A DNA stretch of 64,000 nucleotides from Pseudomonas mohnii (GCF_900105115.1 NZ_FNRV01000001.1:6265501-6329500); one strand, 5' to 3'. Shown: positions 17,347 through 28,373, counted from the first letter of the stretch. Translations and numbers: made by a program. The notes: a model not told the origin generated them from the sequence alone.

Positions 17347-20300
17347 ACCTTTCCGGTCCTTTCATCAAGCGTCCGGTCGCGACCATGTTGCTGAGCCTGG
17401 CGATCATGCTGCTGGGCGGTGTCAGCTTCGGCCTGTTGCCGGTGTCTCCGCTGCCACAAATGGACTTTCCGGTGATCGTGGTGCAGGCCAGCCTGCCTGG
17501 TGCAAGCCCGGAGGTCATGGCGTCCACCGTGGCCACGCCGCTTGAGCGTTCCTTCGGCGCCATCGCCGGGGTCAACACCATGAGCAGTCGCTCCAGCCAG
17601 GGCTCGACACGGGTGATCCTGCAATTCGACCTCGACCGCGACATCAACGGCGCGGCGCGGGAGGTGCAGGCGGCGATCAACGCCTCGCGTAACTTGTTGC
17701 CCAGCGGTATGCGCAGCATGCCGACCTACAAGAAGGTCAACCCGTCCCAAGCGCCGATCATGGTGCTGTCGCTGACCTCGGACGTGCTGGAAAAGGGCCA
17801 GCTCTACGACCTGGCTTCGACCATCCTGTCCCAGAGCCTGTCCCAGGTGCAGGGGGTCGGCGAGGTCCAGATCGGCGGCAGTTCGCTGCCGGCGGTGCGC
17901 ATCGAACTCGAACCCCAGGCGCTCAATCAGTACGGCGTGGCGCTGGACGATGTGCGCAACACCATCGCTAATGCCAACGTGCGCCGGCCCAAGGGCTCGG
18001 TGGAGGACAGCCAGCGCCTGTGGCAGGTCCAGGCCAACGATCAACTGGAGAAAGCCAAGGACTACGAATCGCTGATCATTCACTACGCCGACGGTGCAGC
18101 CTTGCGCCTGAAGGATGTGGCCAAGGTCAGCGACGGCGTCGAAGACCGCTACAACAGCGGGTTCTTCAACAACGATTCGGCGGTATTGCTGGTCATCAAC
18201 CGGCAGGCCGGCGCCAACATCATCGAGACGGTCAACGAGATCAAGGCCCAATTGCCGGCGTTGCAGGCGGTGCTTCCGGCCAGCGTCAAACTGAACCTGG
18301 CCATGGACCGCTCGCCGGTGATCAAGGCCACACTGCACGAAGCGGAAATGACCCTGTTGATCGCCGTGGCCCTGGTGATTCTGGTGGTGTTCCTGTTTCT
18401 CGGTAACTTTCGTGCGTCGCTGATTCCGACGCTGGCGGTGCCGGTGTCACTGGTCGGCACCTTCGCGGTGATGTACCTCTATGGCTTCTCGTTGAACAAC
18501 CTGTCGCTGATGGCGCTGATTCTGGCCACCGGGTTGGTGGTGGACGATGCCATCGTGGTGCTGGAGAACATTTCCCGGCACATCGACGAAGGTGTGCCGC
18601 CGATGAAGGCCGCGTACCTCGGTGCCCAGGAAGTCGGTTTCACACTGCTGTCGATGAACGTGTCGCTGGTGGCGGTGTTCCTGTCGATCCTGTTCATGGG
18701 CGGGATCATCGAAAGCCTGTTTCGCGAGTTCTCGATCACCCTGGCGGCGTCGATCGTGGTCTCGCTGGTGGTCTCGCTGACACTCACGCCGATGCTTTGC
18801 GCGCGCTGGCTCAAGCCCCATGTGCCGGGCCAGGAGAACCGCTTGCAGCGCTGGAGCCGGCAGGCCAACGAATGGCTGGTCGGAAAATACGCGACGAGCC
18901 TCGACTGGGTGCTGCGTCATCGGCGGTTGACCTTGTTGAGTCTATTGGTGACCGTTGGCGTCAACGTTGCCCTGTACGTGGTCGTGCCGAAAACCCTCAT
19001 GCCGCAACAGGACACCGGCCAGTTGATCGGTTTTGTGCGCGGCGATGACGGCCTGTCGTTCAGCGTGATGCAGCCGAAAATGGAGACCTTCCGCCGCGCT
19101 GTGCTCAAGGACGAAGCCGTGGAAAGCGTCGCCGGTTTCATCGGTGGCACCAACGGCACCAATAACGCCTTCATGCTGGTGCGTCTGAAACCGATCAAGG
19201 AACGCAATATTTCGGCGCAGAAAGTCATCGAACGTCTACGCAAGGAAATGCCCAAGGTCGCCGGGGCGCAACTGATGCTGATGGCCGACCAGGACCTGCA
19301 ATTCGGTGGTGGTCGTGAACAGACCACGTCGCAGTACTCCTACATTTTGCAAAGCGCTGATCTTGGCGAGTTGCGCGAGTGGTATCCGAAAGTCGTCACG
19401 GCGCTGAGGGCCCTGCCGGAGCTGACCGCGATTGACGCCCGTGAAGGCCGTGGCGCCCAACAAGTGACCTTGATTGTCGACCGCGACCAGGCCAAACGCC
19501 TGGGGGTCGACATGAATATGGTCACGGCGGTGCTGAACAACGCCTACAGTCAGCGGCAGATTTCCACCATCTATGACAGCCTCAACCAGTACCAGGTGGT
19601 GATGGAGGTCAATCCGAAATACGCCCAGGACCCGATCACCCTCAAGCAGGTTCAGGTGATTACCGCTGCGGGTGCGCGGATTCCGTTGTCGACCATCGCT
19701 CACTACGAAAACAGCCTGGAAGATGACCGGGTCAGTCACGAAGGCCAGTTCGCTTCCGAAAGCATCTCCTTTGACATGGCCGAAGGGGTCACGGTGGAGC
19801 AGGGCACGGCGGCCATCGAGCGAGCGATTGCCAGGCTGGGGATGCCGGAAGACGTGATCGTGAAAATGGCCGGCACCGCGGATGCCTTTGCCGCCACCCA
19901 GAAGAGCCAGCCGTTCATGATCCTTGGCGCGCTGGTGGCGGTGTACCTGGTATTGGGTGTGCTGTATGAAAGCTACATCCATCCGTTGACCATTCTGTCG
20001 ACCTTGCCCTCGGCCGGGGTCGGCGCGTTGCTGTCGATCTATGCCCTGGGCGGGGAGTTCAGCCTGATCTCGTTGCTGGGCCTGTTCCTGCTGATCGGCG
20101 TGGTCAAGAAAAACGCCATCCTGATGATCGACCTGGCCCTGCAACTCGAACGCCAGCAAGGCATGGCGCCGCTGGAGTCGATCCGCAACGCCTGTTTGCA
20201 ACGTTTACGGCCGATTCTGATGACTACACTGGCGGCGATCCTCGGAGCCTTGCCATTGTTGCTCAGTCGTGCCGAAGGGGCGGAAATGCGTCAGCCACTG

Positions 20301-20450
20301 GGCCTGACCATTATCGGCGGGCTGATCTTCAGTCAGGTACTGACCCTTTACACCACCCCGGTGGTTTACCTCTATCTCGATAAGCTGCGCCATCGCTTCA
20401 ACCATTGGCGTGGGGTGCGTACCGATGCTGCTCTGGAAACTCCGCTATGA
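17343..20450 (+). CDS. muxC: RND efflux transporter subunit MuxC/MdtC
   Basis: A 1035-aa RND transporter paralogous to MuxB and its partner in the mixed trimer. The helix-4 Asp pair is conserved ([20 protein letters not shown]). The N-terminus [20 protein letters not shown] is the usual RND start. The ATG overlaps the muxB stop by 4 bases and the stop overlaps the opmB start by 4. In E. coli MdtB2C trimers, the C subunit is thought to bind drug and the B subunit to conduct protons; whether that division holds here is inference. Confidence 0.93.
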   Translation: MNLSGPFIKRPVATMLLSLAIMLLGGVSFGLLPVSPLPQMDFPVIVVQASLPGASPEVMASTVATPLERSFGAIAGVNTMSSRSSQGSTRVILQFDLDRDINGAAREVQAAINASRNLLPSGMRSMPTYKKVNPSQAPIMVLSLTSDVLEKGQLYDLASTILSQSLSQVQGVGEVQIGGSSLPAVRIELEPQALNQYGVALDDVRNTIANANVRRPKGSVEDSQRLWQVQANDQLEKAKDYESLIIHYADGAALRLKDVAKVSDGVEDRYNSGFFNNDSAVLLVINRQAGANIIETVNEIKAQLPALQAVLPASVKLNLAMDRSPVIKATLHEAEMTLLIAVALVILVVFLFLGNFRASLIPTLAVPVSLVGTFAVMYLYGFSLNNLSLMALILATGLVVDDAIVVLENISRHIDEGVPPMKAAYLGAQEVGFTLLSMNVSLVAVFLSILFMGGIIESLFREFSITLAASIVVSLVVSLTLTPMLCARWLKPHVPGQENRLQRWSRQANEWLVGKYATSLDWVLRHRRLTLLSLLVTVGVNVALYVVVPKTLMPQQDTGQLIGFVRGDDGLSFSVMQPKMETFRRAVLKDEAVESVAGFIGGTNGTNNAFMLVRLKPIKERNISAQKVIERLRKEMPKVAGAQLMLMADQDLQFGGGREQTTSQYSYILQSADLGELREWYPKVVTALRALPELTAIDAREGRGAQQVTLIVDRDQAKRLGVDMNMVTAVLNNAYSQRQISTIYDSLNQYQVVMEVNPKYAQDPITLKQVQVITAAGARIPLSTIAHYENSLEDDRVSHEGQFASESISFDMAEGVTVEQGTAAIERAIARLGMPEDVIVKMAGTADAFAATQKSQPFMILGALVAVYLVLGVLYESYIHPLTILSTLPSAGVGALLSIYALGGEFSLISLLGLFLLIGVVKKNAILMIDLALQLERQQGMAPLESIRNACLQRLRPILMTTLAAILGALPLLLSRAEGAEMRQPLGLTIIGGLIFSQVLTLYTTPVVYLYLDKLRHRFNHWRGVRTDAALETPL

Positions 20451-21928
20451 CTGACCGTTCGCTTTACAACCTGACTGCACCGATGATCGCGGCTCGAGGC
20501 TCGCGTTTGTTGAGCCTGTCGCTGTGCGTGGCGATGCTCAGTGCCTGCGCCGTCGGCCCCGATTACCAGCGCCCGCAAACCGCCTCGCCTGCGCAGTACA
20601 AGGAAGCCGCCGGCTGGCGTCAGGCCAATCCCAGCGATTCGCTGGCGCGCGGCGCGTGGTGGGAGTTGTACGGTGATCGGCAACTCAATGGGCTGGTCGA
20701 GAAACTCAATGCGTCCAACCAGACCGTGGCCCAGTCCGAAGCCCAGTATCGCCAGGCCCAGGCCCTGGTGCGCAGCGCACGAGGCGCGTTTTTCCCGACG
20801 GTGGACCTGACCGTCGGCAAGAACCGCTCAAGCCAGGGCACCGGCAGCAGCAACTCCAGCCTGACCAGTTCTTCCAGCGGCATTCGCGACACCTACACCG
20901 CCCAGGCGGGCGTGAGTTGGGAAGCGGATGTCTGGGGCAAACTGCGCCGTGGCCTGGAAGCCGACACCGCCAACGCCGAGGCCAGTTTTGCCGATCTGGC
21001 GGCGATGCGCCTGAGCCAGCAGTCGGAACTGGTGCAGAACTACCTGCAATTGCGCGTGATCGATGAGCAGAAACGTCTGCTGGAAGCGACCGTCGAGGCC
21101 TATCAGCGTTCGCTGAAAATGACCGAGAACCAGTACCGCGCCGGGGTTTCCGGCAAGGACGCGGTGGCTCAGGCGCAGACGCAACTCAAGGGTACCGAGG
21201 CCGACATGGTCGATCTGATCTGGCAGCGCGCCCAGTTCGAAAACGCCATTGCCGTACTCGTCGGTCTGCCGCCCGCCGAGTTCAGTCTGGTGGAAATCAA
21301 CAGCATCCCGGCATTGCCGCAAGTGCCACTGAGCCTGCCTTCGCAATTGCTTGAACGGCGCCCGGACATTGCCTCCGCCGAGCGTTCGGTCATGGCTGCC
21401 AACGCCAACATCGGTGTGGCCAAGGCGGCCTATTACCCGGACCTGACGCTGAGCCTGAATGGCGGTTACAGCAGCAGCACGTACTCCAATTGGATCAGCC
21501 TGCCTAACCGCTTCTGGTCGGTCGGCCCTCAACTGGCCATGACCTTGTTCGACGGTGGCCAGCGTTCGGCGGAAGTGGACCGCAGCGAAGCGGCCTACGA
21601 TGAAACCGTGGCCAAGTACCGCCAGACGGTGCTCGACGGTTTCCGTGAAGTGGAAAATTACCTGGTTCAACTCAAGGTGCTGCAAGACGAAGCGGTCGTG
21701 CGTCAGCAGGCACTGGATGCGGCCCGTGAGTCGTTGCGTTTGACCCAGAACCAATACAAGGCCGGGTTGATCGCGTACATCGATGTGGTGGTGACCCAGG
21801 CGGCGGCCCTGAACAATGAGCGCAGCAACCTGAGCCTGCTGCAAAGTCGTTTGATTGCCAGCGTGCAGTTGATTGCGGCGTTGGGTGGCGGCTGGGATGG
21901 CCAACTGCAGGTCAGCGACAATTTGTAG
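20447..21928 (+). CDS. opmB: Outer membrane efflux lipoprotein (OprM/NodT family, OpmB)
   Basis: A 493-aa TolC-like outer-membrane channel completing the Mux pump. The start is the ATG at 20447 overlapping the muxC stop (ATGA); an upstream in-frame extension lies in muxC. A lipoprotein signal peptide ends in a lipobox (SLCVAMLSAC, Cys at about residue 36) followed by AVGPDYQRPQ, the classic OprM/NodT start. Two outer membrane efflux repeats follow, with RRPDIASAERSVMAANANIG in the middle. No terminator is obvious downstream, only a REP-like palindrome. Confidence 0.92.
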   Translation: MTDRSLYNLTAPMIAARGSRLLSLSLCVAMLSACAVGPDYQRPQTASPAQYKEAAGWRQANPSDSLARGAWWELYGDRQLNGLVEKLNASNQTVAQSEAQYRQAQALVRSARGAFFPTVDLTVGKNRSSQGTGSSNSSLTSSSSGIRDTYTAQAGVSWEADVWGKLRRGLEADTANAEASFADLAAMRLSQQSELVQNYLQLRVIDEQKRLLEATVEAYQRSLKMTENQYRAGVSGKDAVAQAQTQLKGTEADMVDLIWQRAQFENAIAVLVGLPPAEFSLVEINSIPALPQVPLSLPSQLLERRPDIASAERSVMAANANIGVAKAAYYPDLTLSLNGGYSSSTYSNWISLPNRFWSVGPQLAMTLFDGGQRSAEVDRSEAAYDETVAKYRQTVLDGFREVENYLVQLKVLQDEAVVRQQALDAARESLRLTQNQYKAGLIAYIDVVVTQAAALNNERSNLSLLQSRLIASVQLIAALGGGWDGQLQVSDNL

Positions 21929-22012
21929 GCGCTGGCTTGCCAGCCACGGCATGGTGTCAGGCGCCATCCATTTTGAATCGGCTGCCCCCCTCGTCGGGAC
22001 GCCGCCCGGACC

Positions 22013-22034
22013 CGGCTCGCTCCCACAGGTTTCT
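22013..22034. repeat. REP half element downstream of opmB
   Basis: CGGCTCGCTCCCACAGGTTT, a single REP-like arm in the 289-base gap before the c-di-GMP gene. The rest of that gap holds the next gene's promoter, but I see no defined operator. Confidence 0.5.
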
Positions 22035-22217
22035 GCGCCCCACCCAATCACTGTGGGCGCTGAGCGCAGTTAAGGTGAAACCTTAAAACAAGCGTTTCAT
22101 CGGACTGCTGGCCTTTTGCTAATTTTGTGAGTGCGTTCTCAATTGGAATCAGTACAATCGCCGGATTTGCCCTGCCGAGAATGAATTCCATTACGGAGGG
22201 TGTTGGCGAGAAGTCTC

Positions 22218-24299
22218 ATGCTTATCGGCAGTTATTCCCCCACCCTGGTTTTCATCTCCCTTAGTGTCGCGATTCTCGCTTCGTACACGGCCCTCGACTT
22301 GAGCGGACGCATTGCCACGGCCAAGGGCCGGGCCGTGCATTTATGGACGGCGGGTGGTGCTTTTGCCATGGGCATTGGCGTGTGGTCGATGCATTTCATC
22401 GGCATGCTCGCGTTCAAGTTGCCCATCGACCTGGGCTACGACCTCACCTTGACGCTGTTGTCGCTGTTGATCGGCATCCTGTCTTGCGGCTTTGCCCTGT
22501 GGCTGGTCAGTCAGCCGCAACTGCCGGCCTGGCAATTGGCTTTCGGCGCACTGGCGATGGGGACCGGGATCAGTGCCATGCATTACACCGGCATGGCGGC
22601 CATGCGCATGCAGCCTGGTATCGATTACGACCCGACGCTGTTCAGTGCATCGCTGCTGATCGCGGCGGGCGCCTCCGGCGCGGCGCTATGGATCGCGTTC
22701 CGCCTGCGCCAGCACGCGCCGTATGTGCGCCTGATCCGCGGCGGTGCGGCAGTCATCATGGGGATTGCCATCGTTGGCATGCATTACACCGGCATGGCGG
22801 CTGCGCGTTTCGCGGATGGCAGCTTTTGCGGCGCTGCCGTCAATGGCTTGAATGGCAAAGGCCTGGACAACCTCGTCCTGATCACCACCCTGGCGGTGTT
22901 GAGCATTGCCTTGCTGACGTCGATCCTCGATGCGCGCCTGGAGTCCCGCACCGCCGGCCTTGCCCAGTCGCTGACCGAGGCCAACCGCGAACTCACCCAA
23001 CTGGCCCTGCACGACACCCTGACCGGGTTGCCGAATCGGGTCCTGCTGGCCGATCGCATCGAACAGGCGATGTCCAGGGTGGACGCCGAGGGTGGTTGTT
23101 TTGCGTTGATGTTCATCGATCTGGACGGCTTCAAACCGGTCAATGATGCCTTTGGTCATCATATGGGTGACCTGTTGTTGCGCGAGGTCAGCCTGCGTTT
23201 GCGTGAAGACCTGCGTAGTCAGGACACCCTGGCGCGAATCGGCGGCGATGAGTTCGTGCTGCTGATACAACTGGGTGAGCAGATCGACGCCATGGGCCTG
23301 GCGGCGCGCCAGGTCGGATTGATCGCCCGTTCGTTCCGGGTCGCCGAACATGACTTGCAGATCTCTGCCAGCATCGGCATTGCGCTCTATCCGGGCAATG
23401 GCCAGACCGTCCATGAGTTGCTGATGAATGCCGATGCGGCGATGTATCACGCCAAGGGCACAGGCAAAAACGGTTACAGCTTTTTCGATGCCTCGATGAA
23501 CAGCAACGCGCGCAAGCAGCTGCAACTGCTGCAAGACCTGCGCAACGCGCTGGACCGGAACGAATTCAGCCTTCACTACCAGCCCAAGTTCGACGCCGGC
23601 ACGGGTCGGCCGGTCGGTGCCGAGGCGTTGTTGCGCTGGCAGCACCCGACGCAAGGCATGTTGCTGCCGGACAAGTTCATCCAACTCGCCGAAAAGACCG
23701 GGCTGATCATTCCGATTGGCGACTGGGTGCTCAATGAAGCCTGCCGCCAGATGCGTGAGTGGTACGTGCTCGGCTACACCGACTGGCGCATCGCAGTGAA
23801 CCTTTCCGCCATGCAGTTCTGCCATGTCGGCCTGGTACAGAGTGTCGCCAAGGCGCTGACCACGCACCAACTGCCGGCCAACAGCCTGACCCTGGAAATT
23901 ACTGAAACCACGGCCATGAGCGATGCCGATGCGAGCATGACGGTGCTCCAGTTGCTGTCGGACATGGGCGTTGACCTGTCCATCGATGATTTCGGCACCG
24001 GCTATTCCAGCTTGATGTATCTCAAGCGTCTGCCGGCCAACGAACTGAAGATCGACCGCGGTTTTGTGCGGGATCTGGAGCGTGACAGCGACGACGCCGC
24101 CATCGTTTCCGCCATTGTCGCCCTGGGCCAGGCGCTGGGCTTGCGGATCGTCGCCGAAGGCGTGGAAACCGGGATGCAACAGGACTTCCTGACCCAACTC
24201 GGTTGCGACTCATTGCAGGGTTACCTGCTCGGGCATCCATTGCCGGCCGAGCGTTTCATCCTGGAAATTCACCGTTCGGAGCAATTGGCCGTCGTCTGA
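22218..24299 (+). CDS. mucR: MHYT-GGDEF-EAL c-di-GMP cyclase/phosphodiesterase (MucR-like)
   Basis: A 693-aa inner-membrane enzyme that makes and/or breaks cyclic di-GMP. The start is taken at the ATG at 22218 (MLIGSYSPTLVFISL), the usual start of the family; a GTG at 22200 would place the ribosome site on the start itself. The MHYT sensor has three repeats (MHFIGM, MHYTGM, MHYTGM) within seven predicted helices (residues 1-245). GGDEF is intact (RIGGDEF) and the EAL domain has EAL, DDFGTGYSSL and EGVET. Architecture and length match P. aeruginosa MucR, which links c-di-GMP to alginate production and biofilm dispersal; the symbol is by architecture only. MHYT is proposed to sense O2, CO or NO through copper. 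Confidence 0.85.
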   Translation: MLIGSYSPTLVFISLSVAILASYTALDLSGRIATAKGRAVHLWTAGGAFAMGIGVWSMHFIGMLAFKLPIDLGYDLTLTLLSLLIGILSCGFALWLVSQPQLPAWQLAFGALAMGTGISAMHYTGMAAMRMQPGIDYDPTLFSASLLIAAGASGAALWIAFRLRQHAPYVRLIRGGAAVIMGIAIVGMHYTGMAAARFADGSFCGAAVNGLNGKGLDNLVLITTLAVLSIALLTSILDARLESRTAGLAQSLTEANRELTQLALHDTLTGLPNRVLLADRIEQAMSRVDAEGGCFALMFIDLDGFKPVNDAFGHHMGDLLLREVSLRLREDLRSQDTLARIGGDEFVLLIQLGEQIDAMGLAARQVGLIARSFRVAEHDLQISASIGIALYPGNGQTVHELLMNADAAMYHAKGTGKNGYSFFDASMNSNARKQLQLLQDLRNALDRNEFSLHYQPKFDAGTGRPVGAEALLRWQHPTQGMLLPDKFIQLAEKTGLIIPIGDWVLNEACRQMREWYVLGYTDWRIAVNLSAMQFCHVGLVQSVAKALTTHQLPANSLTLEITETTAMSDADASMTVLQLLSDMGVDLSIDDFGTGYSSLMYLKRLPANELKIDRGFVRDLERDSDDAAIVSAIVALGQALGLRIVAEGVETGMQQDFLTQLGCDSLQGYLLGHPLPAERFILEIHRSEQLAVV

Positions 24300-24303
24300 T
24301 CGG

Positions 24304-24329
24304 TGGCGAGGGAACTCGTTCCCTCGCCA
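24304..24329. repeat. Perfect palindromic repeat (TGGCGAGGGAA class)
   Basis: TGGCGAGGGAA and TTCCCTCGCCA flank CTCG, a perfect 11-bp stem. It belongs to the second Pseudomonas repeat class and may also end the preceding transcript, although no U-tract follows. Confidence 0.75.
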
Positions 24330-24418
24330 TATCGAATGGCAACAGACCCATGCAAAAACCGAAGAGGACGGTTATCCTTCCCCCCGGTTCGCTTACGCTT
24401 GAAACGGGGAAAGCTTGT

Positions 24419-25165
24419 ATGGACAAAGTCATCGTTATCACCGGCGGCAGTCGCGGCATCGGTGCCGCCACAGCCCTGTTGGCCGCCGAACAAGGGTACC
24501 GGATCTGCATCAACTATCAGTCTGATGAACAAGCGGCCCAGAGCGTGCTGGATAAAGTCCGCGCACTGGGCGCTGAAGCCATCGCCGTGCGTGCCGATGT
24601 CAGCATCGAAGATGAAGTGATCGCGTTGTTTCACCGGGTCGATACCGAGCTCGGCCGGGTCACCGCACTGGTGAACAACGCCGGCACCGTGGGACACAAG
24701 TCCCGTGTCGACGAAATGTCCGAATTTCGTATCCTCAGAACCCTCAAGACCAATGTGCTGGCGCCCGTTCTGTGCGCCAAGCACGCGATTCTGCGCATGT
24801 CGCCCAAGCACGGCGGGCAGGGCGGCAGCATCGTCAATGTGTCTTCGGTCGCCGCCCGCCTGGGCGCGCCCAACGAATACGTCGACTACGCCGCTTCCAA
24901 GGGGGCACTCGACACCTTCACCATTGGCCTGTCCAAGGAAGTGGCCGGCGAAGGCATTCGTGTCAACGCCGTACGTCCCGGCTACATCTATACCGATTTC
25001 CATGCGCTGAGCGGCGATCCTGATCGGGTCAGCAAACTGGAGTCGGCGATACCCATGGCCCGGGGCGGCCGGCCGGATGAAGTGGCCGAGGCGATTATCT
25101 GGTTGCTGTCGGACAAGGCGTCCTATGCGACCGGGACTTTCGTTGATTTGGGCGGTGGACGTTAG
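24419..25165 (+). CDS. SDR family NAD(P)-dependent oxidoreductase
   Basis: A 248-aa classical short-chain dehydrogenase. The start is the ATG at 24419 (MDKVIVITGGSRGIGAATA), with GGGGAAAG upstream. The cofactor motif is TGGSRGIG, the structural motif NNAG (ALVNNAGTVG), the catalytic Ser is in NVSSVAARLG, and YVDYAASKGAL gives Tyr-x3-Lys. The C-terminal VNAVRPGYIYTDFHA and GRPDEVAEAIIWLLSD complete the FabG-like fold. The substrate is not predictable; many such proteins are annotated as glucose or sugar dehydrogenases or 3-oxoacyl reductases. It stands alone between repeats, and I see no operon partner. Confidence 0.88.
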   Translation: MDKVIVITGGSRGIGAATALLAAEQGYRICINYQSDEQAAQSVLDKVRALGAEAIAVRADVSIEDEVIALFHRVDTELGRVTALVNNAGTVGHKSRVDEMSEFRILRTLKTNVLAPVLCAKHAILRMSPKHGGQGGSIVNVSSVAARLGAPNEYVDYAASKGALDTFTIGLSKEVAGEGIRVNAVRPGYIYTDFHALSGDPDRVSKLESAIPMARGGRPDEVAEAIIWLLSDKASYATGTFVDLGGGR

Positions 25166-25172
25166 ATCACGG

Positions 25173-25232
25173 GATTGTCGCTCCCACAATTGACCGAGTC
25201 GTCCTGTGGGAGCGAGCCTGCTCGCGATAGCC
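25173..25232. repeat. REP doublet
   Basis: GTCGCTCCCACAATTG near 25177 faces CCTGTGGGAGCGAGCCTGCT from 25204, an inverted pair between convergent genes. Confidence 0.75.
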
Positions 25233-25255
25233 TCCTTTCAAGCGACATCTGAACG

Positions 25256-26665
25256 TCAGAAGGACCTGACAATCCGCCCCAACGTCTCCATCGCCTTTTC
25301 CGCCGCCTCGTTCCACGGGCTCCCGTAATTCAATCGAATGCAATTCCTGAACCTTTGGGTCGGCGAGAATATAGGCCCCGGCGCAATACTGATGCCCTGG
25401 GCCAACGCCATCTGAAACAACTTCAGCGAATCCATCTGCTCCGGCAATTCCAGCCATAAAAAGTAGCCCCCCGCCGGTTGGCTGACGCGAGTCTGTGCCG
25501 GGAAATAGCGGGCAATGGCTGCGAGCATCGCGCTTTGCTGTTCTTCCAGCGCGTACCGCAGTTTGCGCAGGTGCCGGTCATAGCCGCCGTGCTGCAGGTA
25601 GTCGGCGATGGCGGCCTGAGCCGGCATCGAGGCGCAAAGCGAGGTCATGAGCTTCAGGCGTTCGATTTTTTGCGCGTAGCGGCCGGCGGCCACCCAGCCA
25701 ATGCGATAACCGGGTGCAAGGCTTTTGGCGAAGGAGCCGCAATGCATCACCAGGCCTTCGGTATCAAACGCCTTGGCCGGTTTCGGTGCCTGTTGACCGT
25801 AATACAACTCGGCGTAGACATCGTCTTCGATCAGCGGCACTTGATGCCTGCGCAGCAGCTCCACCAGTTCCTGTTTTTTCGCCTCGGGCATGGTGGCGCC
25901 CATGGGGTTCTGGAAACTGGTCATGCACCAGCACACCTTGATCGGGTGACGTTCCAGGGTTTGTGCGAGCACGCCGAGGTCGATGCCGTCGCGCGGATGC
26001 ACCGGGATTTCCACGGCTTTGAGTTTCAGTCGCTCGAGAATCTGCAGGCAGGCATAGAACGCCGGGGCTTCGATGGCCACCAGGTCGCCGGGTTGGGTCA
26101 CGGCTTGCAGGCACAAATTCAGCGCTTCCAGTGCGCCGTTGGTGATCAGCAGTTCTTCCATGGGCAGCATCAGCCCGCCGACCATGTAGCGCAGGGCGAT
26201 TTGCCGACGCAACTGCGGGTTGCCCGGCGACATGTCGGTCACGACCATGCGCGGGTCCATCGCGCGGCTGGCGCTGGCCAGCGACCGCGACAACCGTTGC
26301 AATGGAAACAGGGTCGGGCTGGGGAACGCCGAGCCAAAGGGCACGGTGTTTGGGTCCTTGATCGAATCGAGGACCGAGAACACCAGTTCGCTGACATCGA
26401 CTTCGGTCGATTCGTTGACCTGGCTGCTGATCTCCGGCTCGGAAAACGGCCGCGGTGCATGGGCATTGACGAAATAGCCGGAGCGCGGCCGGGCGCGGAT
26501 CAAGCCGCGGCGCTCAAGCAGGTAGTAGGCCTGGAACACCGTGGAGGGGCTGACGCCGTAGGTCTGGCTGGCGTAGCGTACCGATGGCACGCGCTGCCCG
26601 GGGCCGAGAACACCGGAGCGGATCAGTTCAGCGATGTCATCGGCGAATTTTTCGTAGCGTTTCAT
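25256..26665 (-). CDS. MocR-type regulator: GntR wHTH fused to class I aminotransferase fold
   Basis: A 469-aa PLP-dependent transcription regulator. The start is the ATG at 26665 (MKRYEKFADDIAELIRSG). The N-terminal GntR winged helix spans about residues 1-70 (GQRVPSVRYASQTYGVSPST), then a linker, then the aminotransferase-like domain with TSFQNPMGATM, EDDVYAELYYG and the PLP-Lys segment GSFAKSLAPGYRIGW. Such regulators sense PLP with an amine or amino acid and usually control a neighbouring gene, often divergently. Here the divergent side is occupied by ccoG on the same strand, so the target is unclear. It is similar to the YdcR group of MocR proteins. Confidence 0.9.
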   Translation of the reverse strand: MKRYEKFADDIAELIRSGVLGPGQRVPSVRYASQTYGVSPSTVFQAYYLLERRGLIRARPRSGYFVNAHAPRPFSEPEISSQVNESTEVDVSELVFSVLDSIKDPNTVPFGSAFPSPTLFPLQRLSRSLASASRAMDPRMVVTDMSPGNPQLRRQIALRYMVGGLMLPMEELLITNGALEALNLCLQAVTQPGDLVAIEAPAFYACLQILERLKLKAVEIPVHPRDGIDLGVLAQTLERHPIKVCWCMTSFQNPMGATMPEAKKQELVELLRRHQVPLIEDDVYAELYYGQQAPKPAKAFDTEGLVMHCGSFAKSLAPGYRIGWVAAGRYAQKIERLKLMTSLCASMPAQAAIADYLQHGGYDRHLRKLRYALEEQQSAMLAAIARYFPAQTRVSQPAGGYFLWLELPEQMDSLKLFQMALAQGISIAPGPIFSPTQRFRNCIRLNYGSPWNEAAEKAMETLGRIVRSF

Positions 26666-26747
26666 CGGTATCCCGCGATGGAATCGAATCGAATGACGGT
26701 GGCCAGGGCGCTTGTTCCCTGACCACAAAGGTTGGCATCTTAAAGAC

Positions 26748-28178
26748 TCAACGGTTCATTGGCGCTACAAAGCGACTTTTGGCCACGCTGTAGATGCCGG
26801 GCTCGTCGCTGTCGACGATTTTGAAGCTGATGCTTTTCGAGCTGCTTTCCGGCCGTTCCGTCGTCATTGCCACCGACACCGGCACATCGACAATCTCGCC
26901 GGGCGCCAGGCTCAGTTCGGTTTTGCCCTGTAACTGGAAACCGTCGCCGTCGACCAGCGTCAGGTGGTAGTCCTGGCGCTGCTGAGTCTTGTTGATCACT
27001 TTCAGGCTGTAGATGTTTTCGATCTGCCCCTGACTGTTCTCGCGGAACAGGCCGCGGTCCTTGCTCACGTCCAGCGACACCATGGGTCGTTCGACCAAGG
27101 CCAGCACCAAAGCGCCTATCATCACCAGCAGCACGGCGGTGTAGCCGATCAACCGTGGCCGCAACAGGTGAGTCTTGCCACCTTGCAACTGATGTTCCGA
27201 GGTGTAGCTGATCAGCCCGCGAGCGTAGCCCATTTTGTCCATGATCGAATCACAGGCGTCGATGCACGCCGCGCAGCCGATGCACTCCATCTGCAAGCCG
27301 TCACGGATGTCGATGCCGGTTGGGCACACTTGCACGCAGAGTTGGCAATCAATGCAATCGCCCAGCCCGACTTCCGCCGGTTTGACCTCACGCTTGCGCG
27401 GGCCACGGTTCTCGCCACGGGCGACGTCGTAGGAAATGGTCAGGGTGTCTTTGTCGAACATTACGCTCTGGAACCGCGCATAGGGGCACATGTGCATGCA
27501 CACCGCCTCACGCAGCCAACCGGCATTGATGTAGGTCGCCCCCGTAAAGAACAGCACCCAGAACAGGCTGACGCCACTCAGTTGCAAGGTCAGCAGTTCT
27601 TCGGCCAGCGGCCGGATCGGCGTGAAGTAGCCGACGAAGGTCAGTCCGGTCAGCAGGCTGATGGCCAGCCACAGCGTGTGCTTGGCCGAACGGCGCATCA
27701 GTTTGTTCAAGCCCCAGGGCGCGGCTTGCAGCTTGATGCGCTGGTTACGTTCGCCCTCGGTGATTTTCTCGCACCACATGAAGATCCAGGTCCAGGAGCT
27801 TTGCGGGCACGTATAGCCACACCAGACCCGGCCGGCGAACACGGTGATCGCGAACAGCCCGAACGCGGCAATGATCAACAGGGCCGAAAGCAGGATGAAA
27901 TCCTGTGGCCAGAACGTCGCGCCGAAGATGTGGAATTTGCTTTCGGACAGGTCCCAGAGCACCGCTTGGCGGCCACCCCAGTTCAACCACACGGTGCCGA
28001 AGAACAGCAGAAACAGAAAACCGGCACCGCTCAGGCGCAGGGTGCGGAACAAACCGGTGAAGCTACGGGTATGGATCAGGTTGTCACTGGTCTTGACCTT
28101 CATCTTTGGGCGTGAAGGTTCATGGATTCTTACGGTCGGGGCGCTTTCTACGGTTCGGACGGGGATTCTCTCGCTCAT
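26748..28178 (-). CDS. ccoG: Cytochrome c oxidase accessory protein CcoG (RdxA/FixG)
   Basis: A 476-aa membrane iron-sulfur protein needed for copper handling during cbb3 oxidase maturation; homologues reduce Cu(II). I take the ATG at 28178 (MSERIPVRTVESAPTV) as the start; an ATG 24 bases upstream lacks a ribosome site. Five or so helices, a WCGYTCPQSSWTW motif, and two [4Fe-4S] ferredoxin clusters (CIDCQLCVQVCP and CIGCAACIDACD) are visible, followed by a periplasmic Ig-like C-terminal domain. It is far from the ccoN gene at the left edge and without ccoH/I/S neighbours, so it is a stand-alone, possibly second, ccoG. Confidence 0.9.
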   Translation of the reverse strand: MSERIPVRTVESAPTVRIHEPSRPKMKVKTSDNLIHTRSFTGLFRTLRLSGAGFLFLLFFGTVWLNWGGRQAVLWDLSESKFHIFGATFWPQDFILLSALLIIAAFGLFAITVFAGRVWCGYTCPQSSWTWIFMWCEKITEGERNQRIKLQAAPWGLNKLMRRSAKHTLWLAISLLTGLTFVGYFTPIRPLAEELLTLQLSGVSLFWVLFFTGATYINAGWLREAVCMHMCPYARFQSVMFDKDTLTISYDVARGENRGPRKREVKPAEVGLGDCIDCQLCVQVCPTGIDIRDGLQMECIGCAACIDACDSIMDKMGYARGLISYTSEHQLQGGKTHLLRPRLIGYTAVLLVMIGALVLALVERPMVSLDVSKDRGLFRENSQGQIENIYSLKVINKTQQRQDYHLTLVDGDGFQLQGKTELSLAPGEIVDVPVSVAMTTERPESSSKSISFKIVDSDEPGIYSVAKSRFVAPMNR

Positions 28179-28373
28179 GGTCTTTCGCTCATCAGCCTCC
28201 ATCAGGCATGAGCACTATGAGTGGCCATCTGTTTGCATAACAGACTCAGGTATTGCAATAAAAACCAGATCAGATGGGTGCCGCGTGCTCCCCTGCGACA
28301 AGTTGAAGCACCTTTCGCAACGGGACGCAGGCGGCTATATCAGGTGTTTTCGGCCGATGTTGATCCCGGTCAG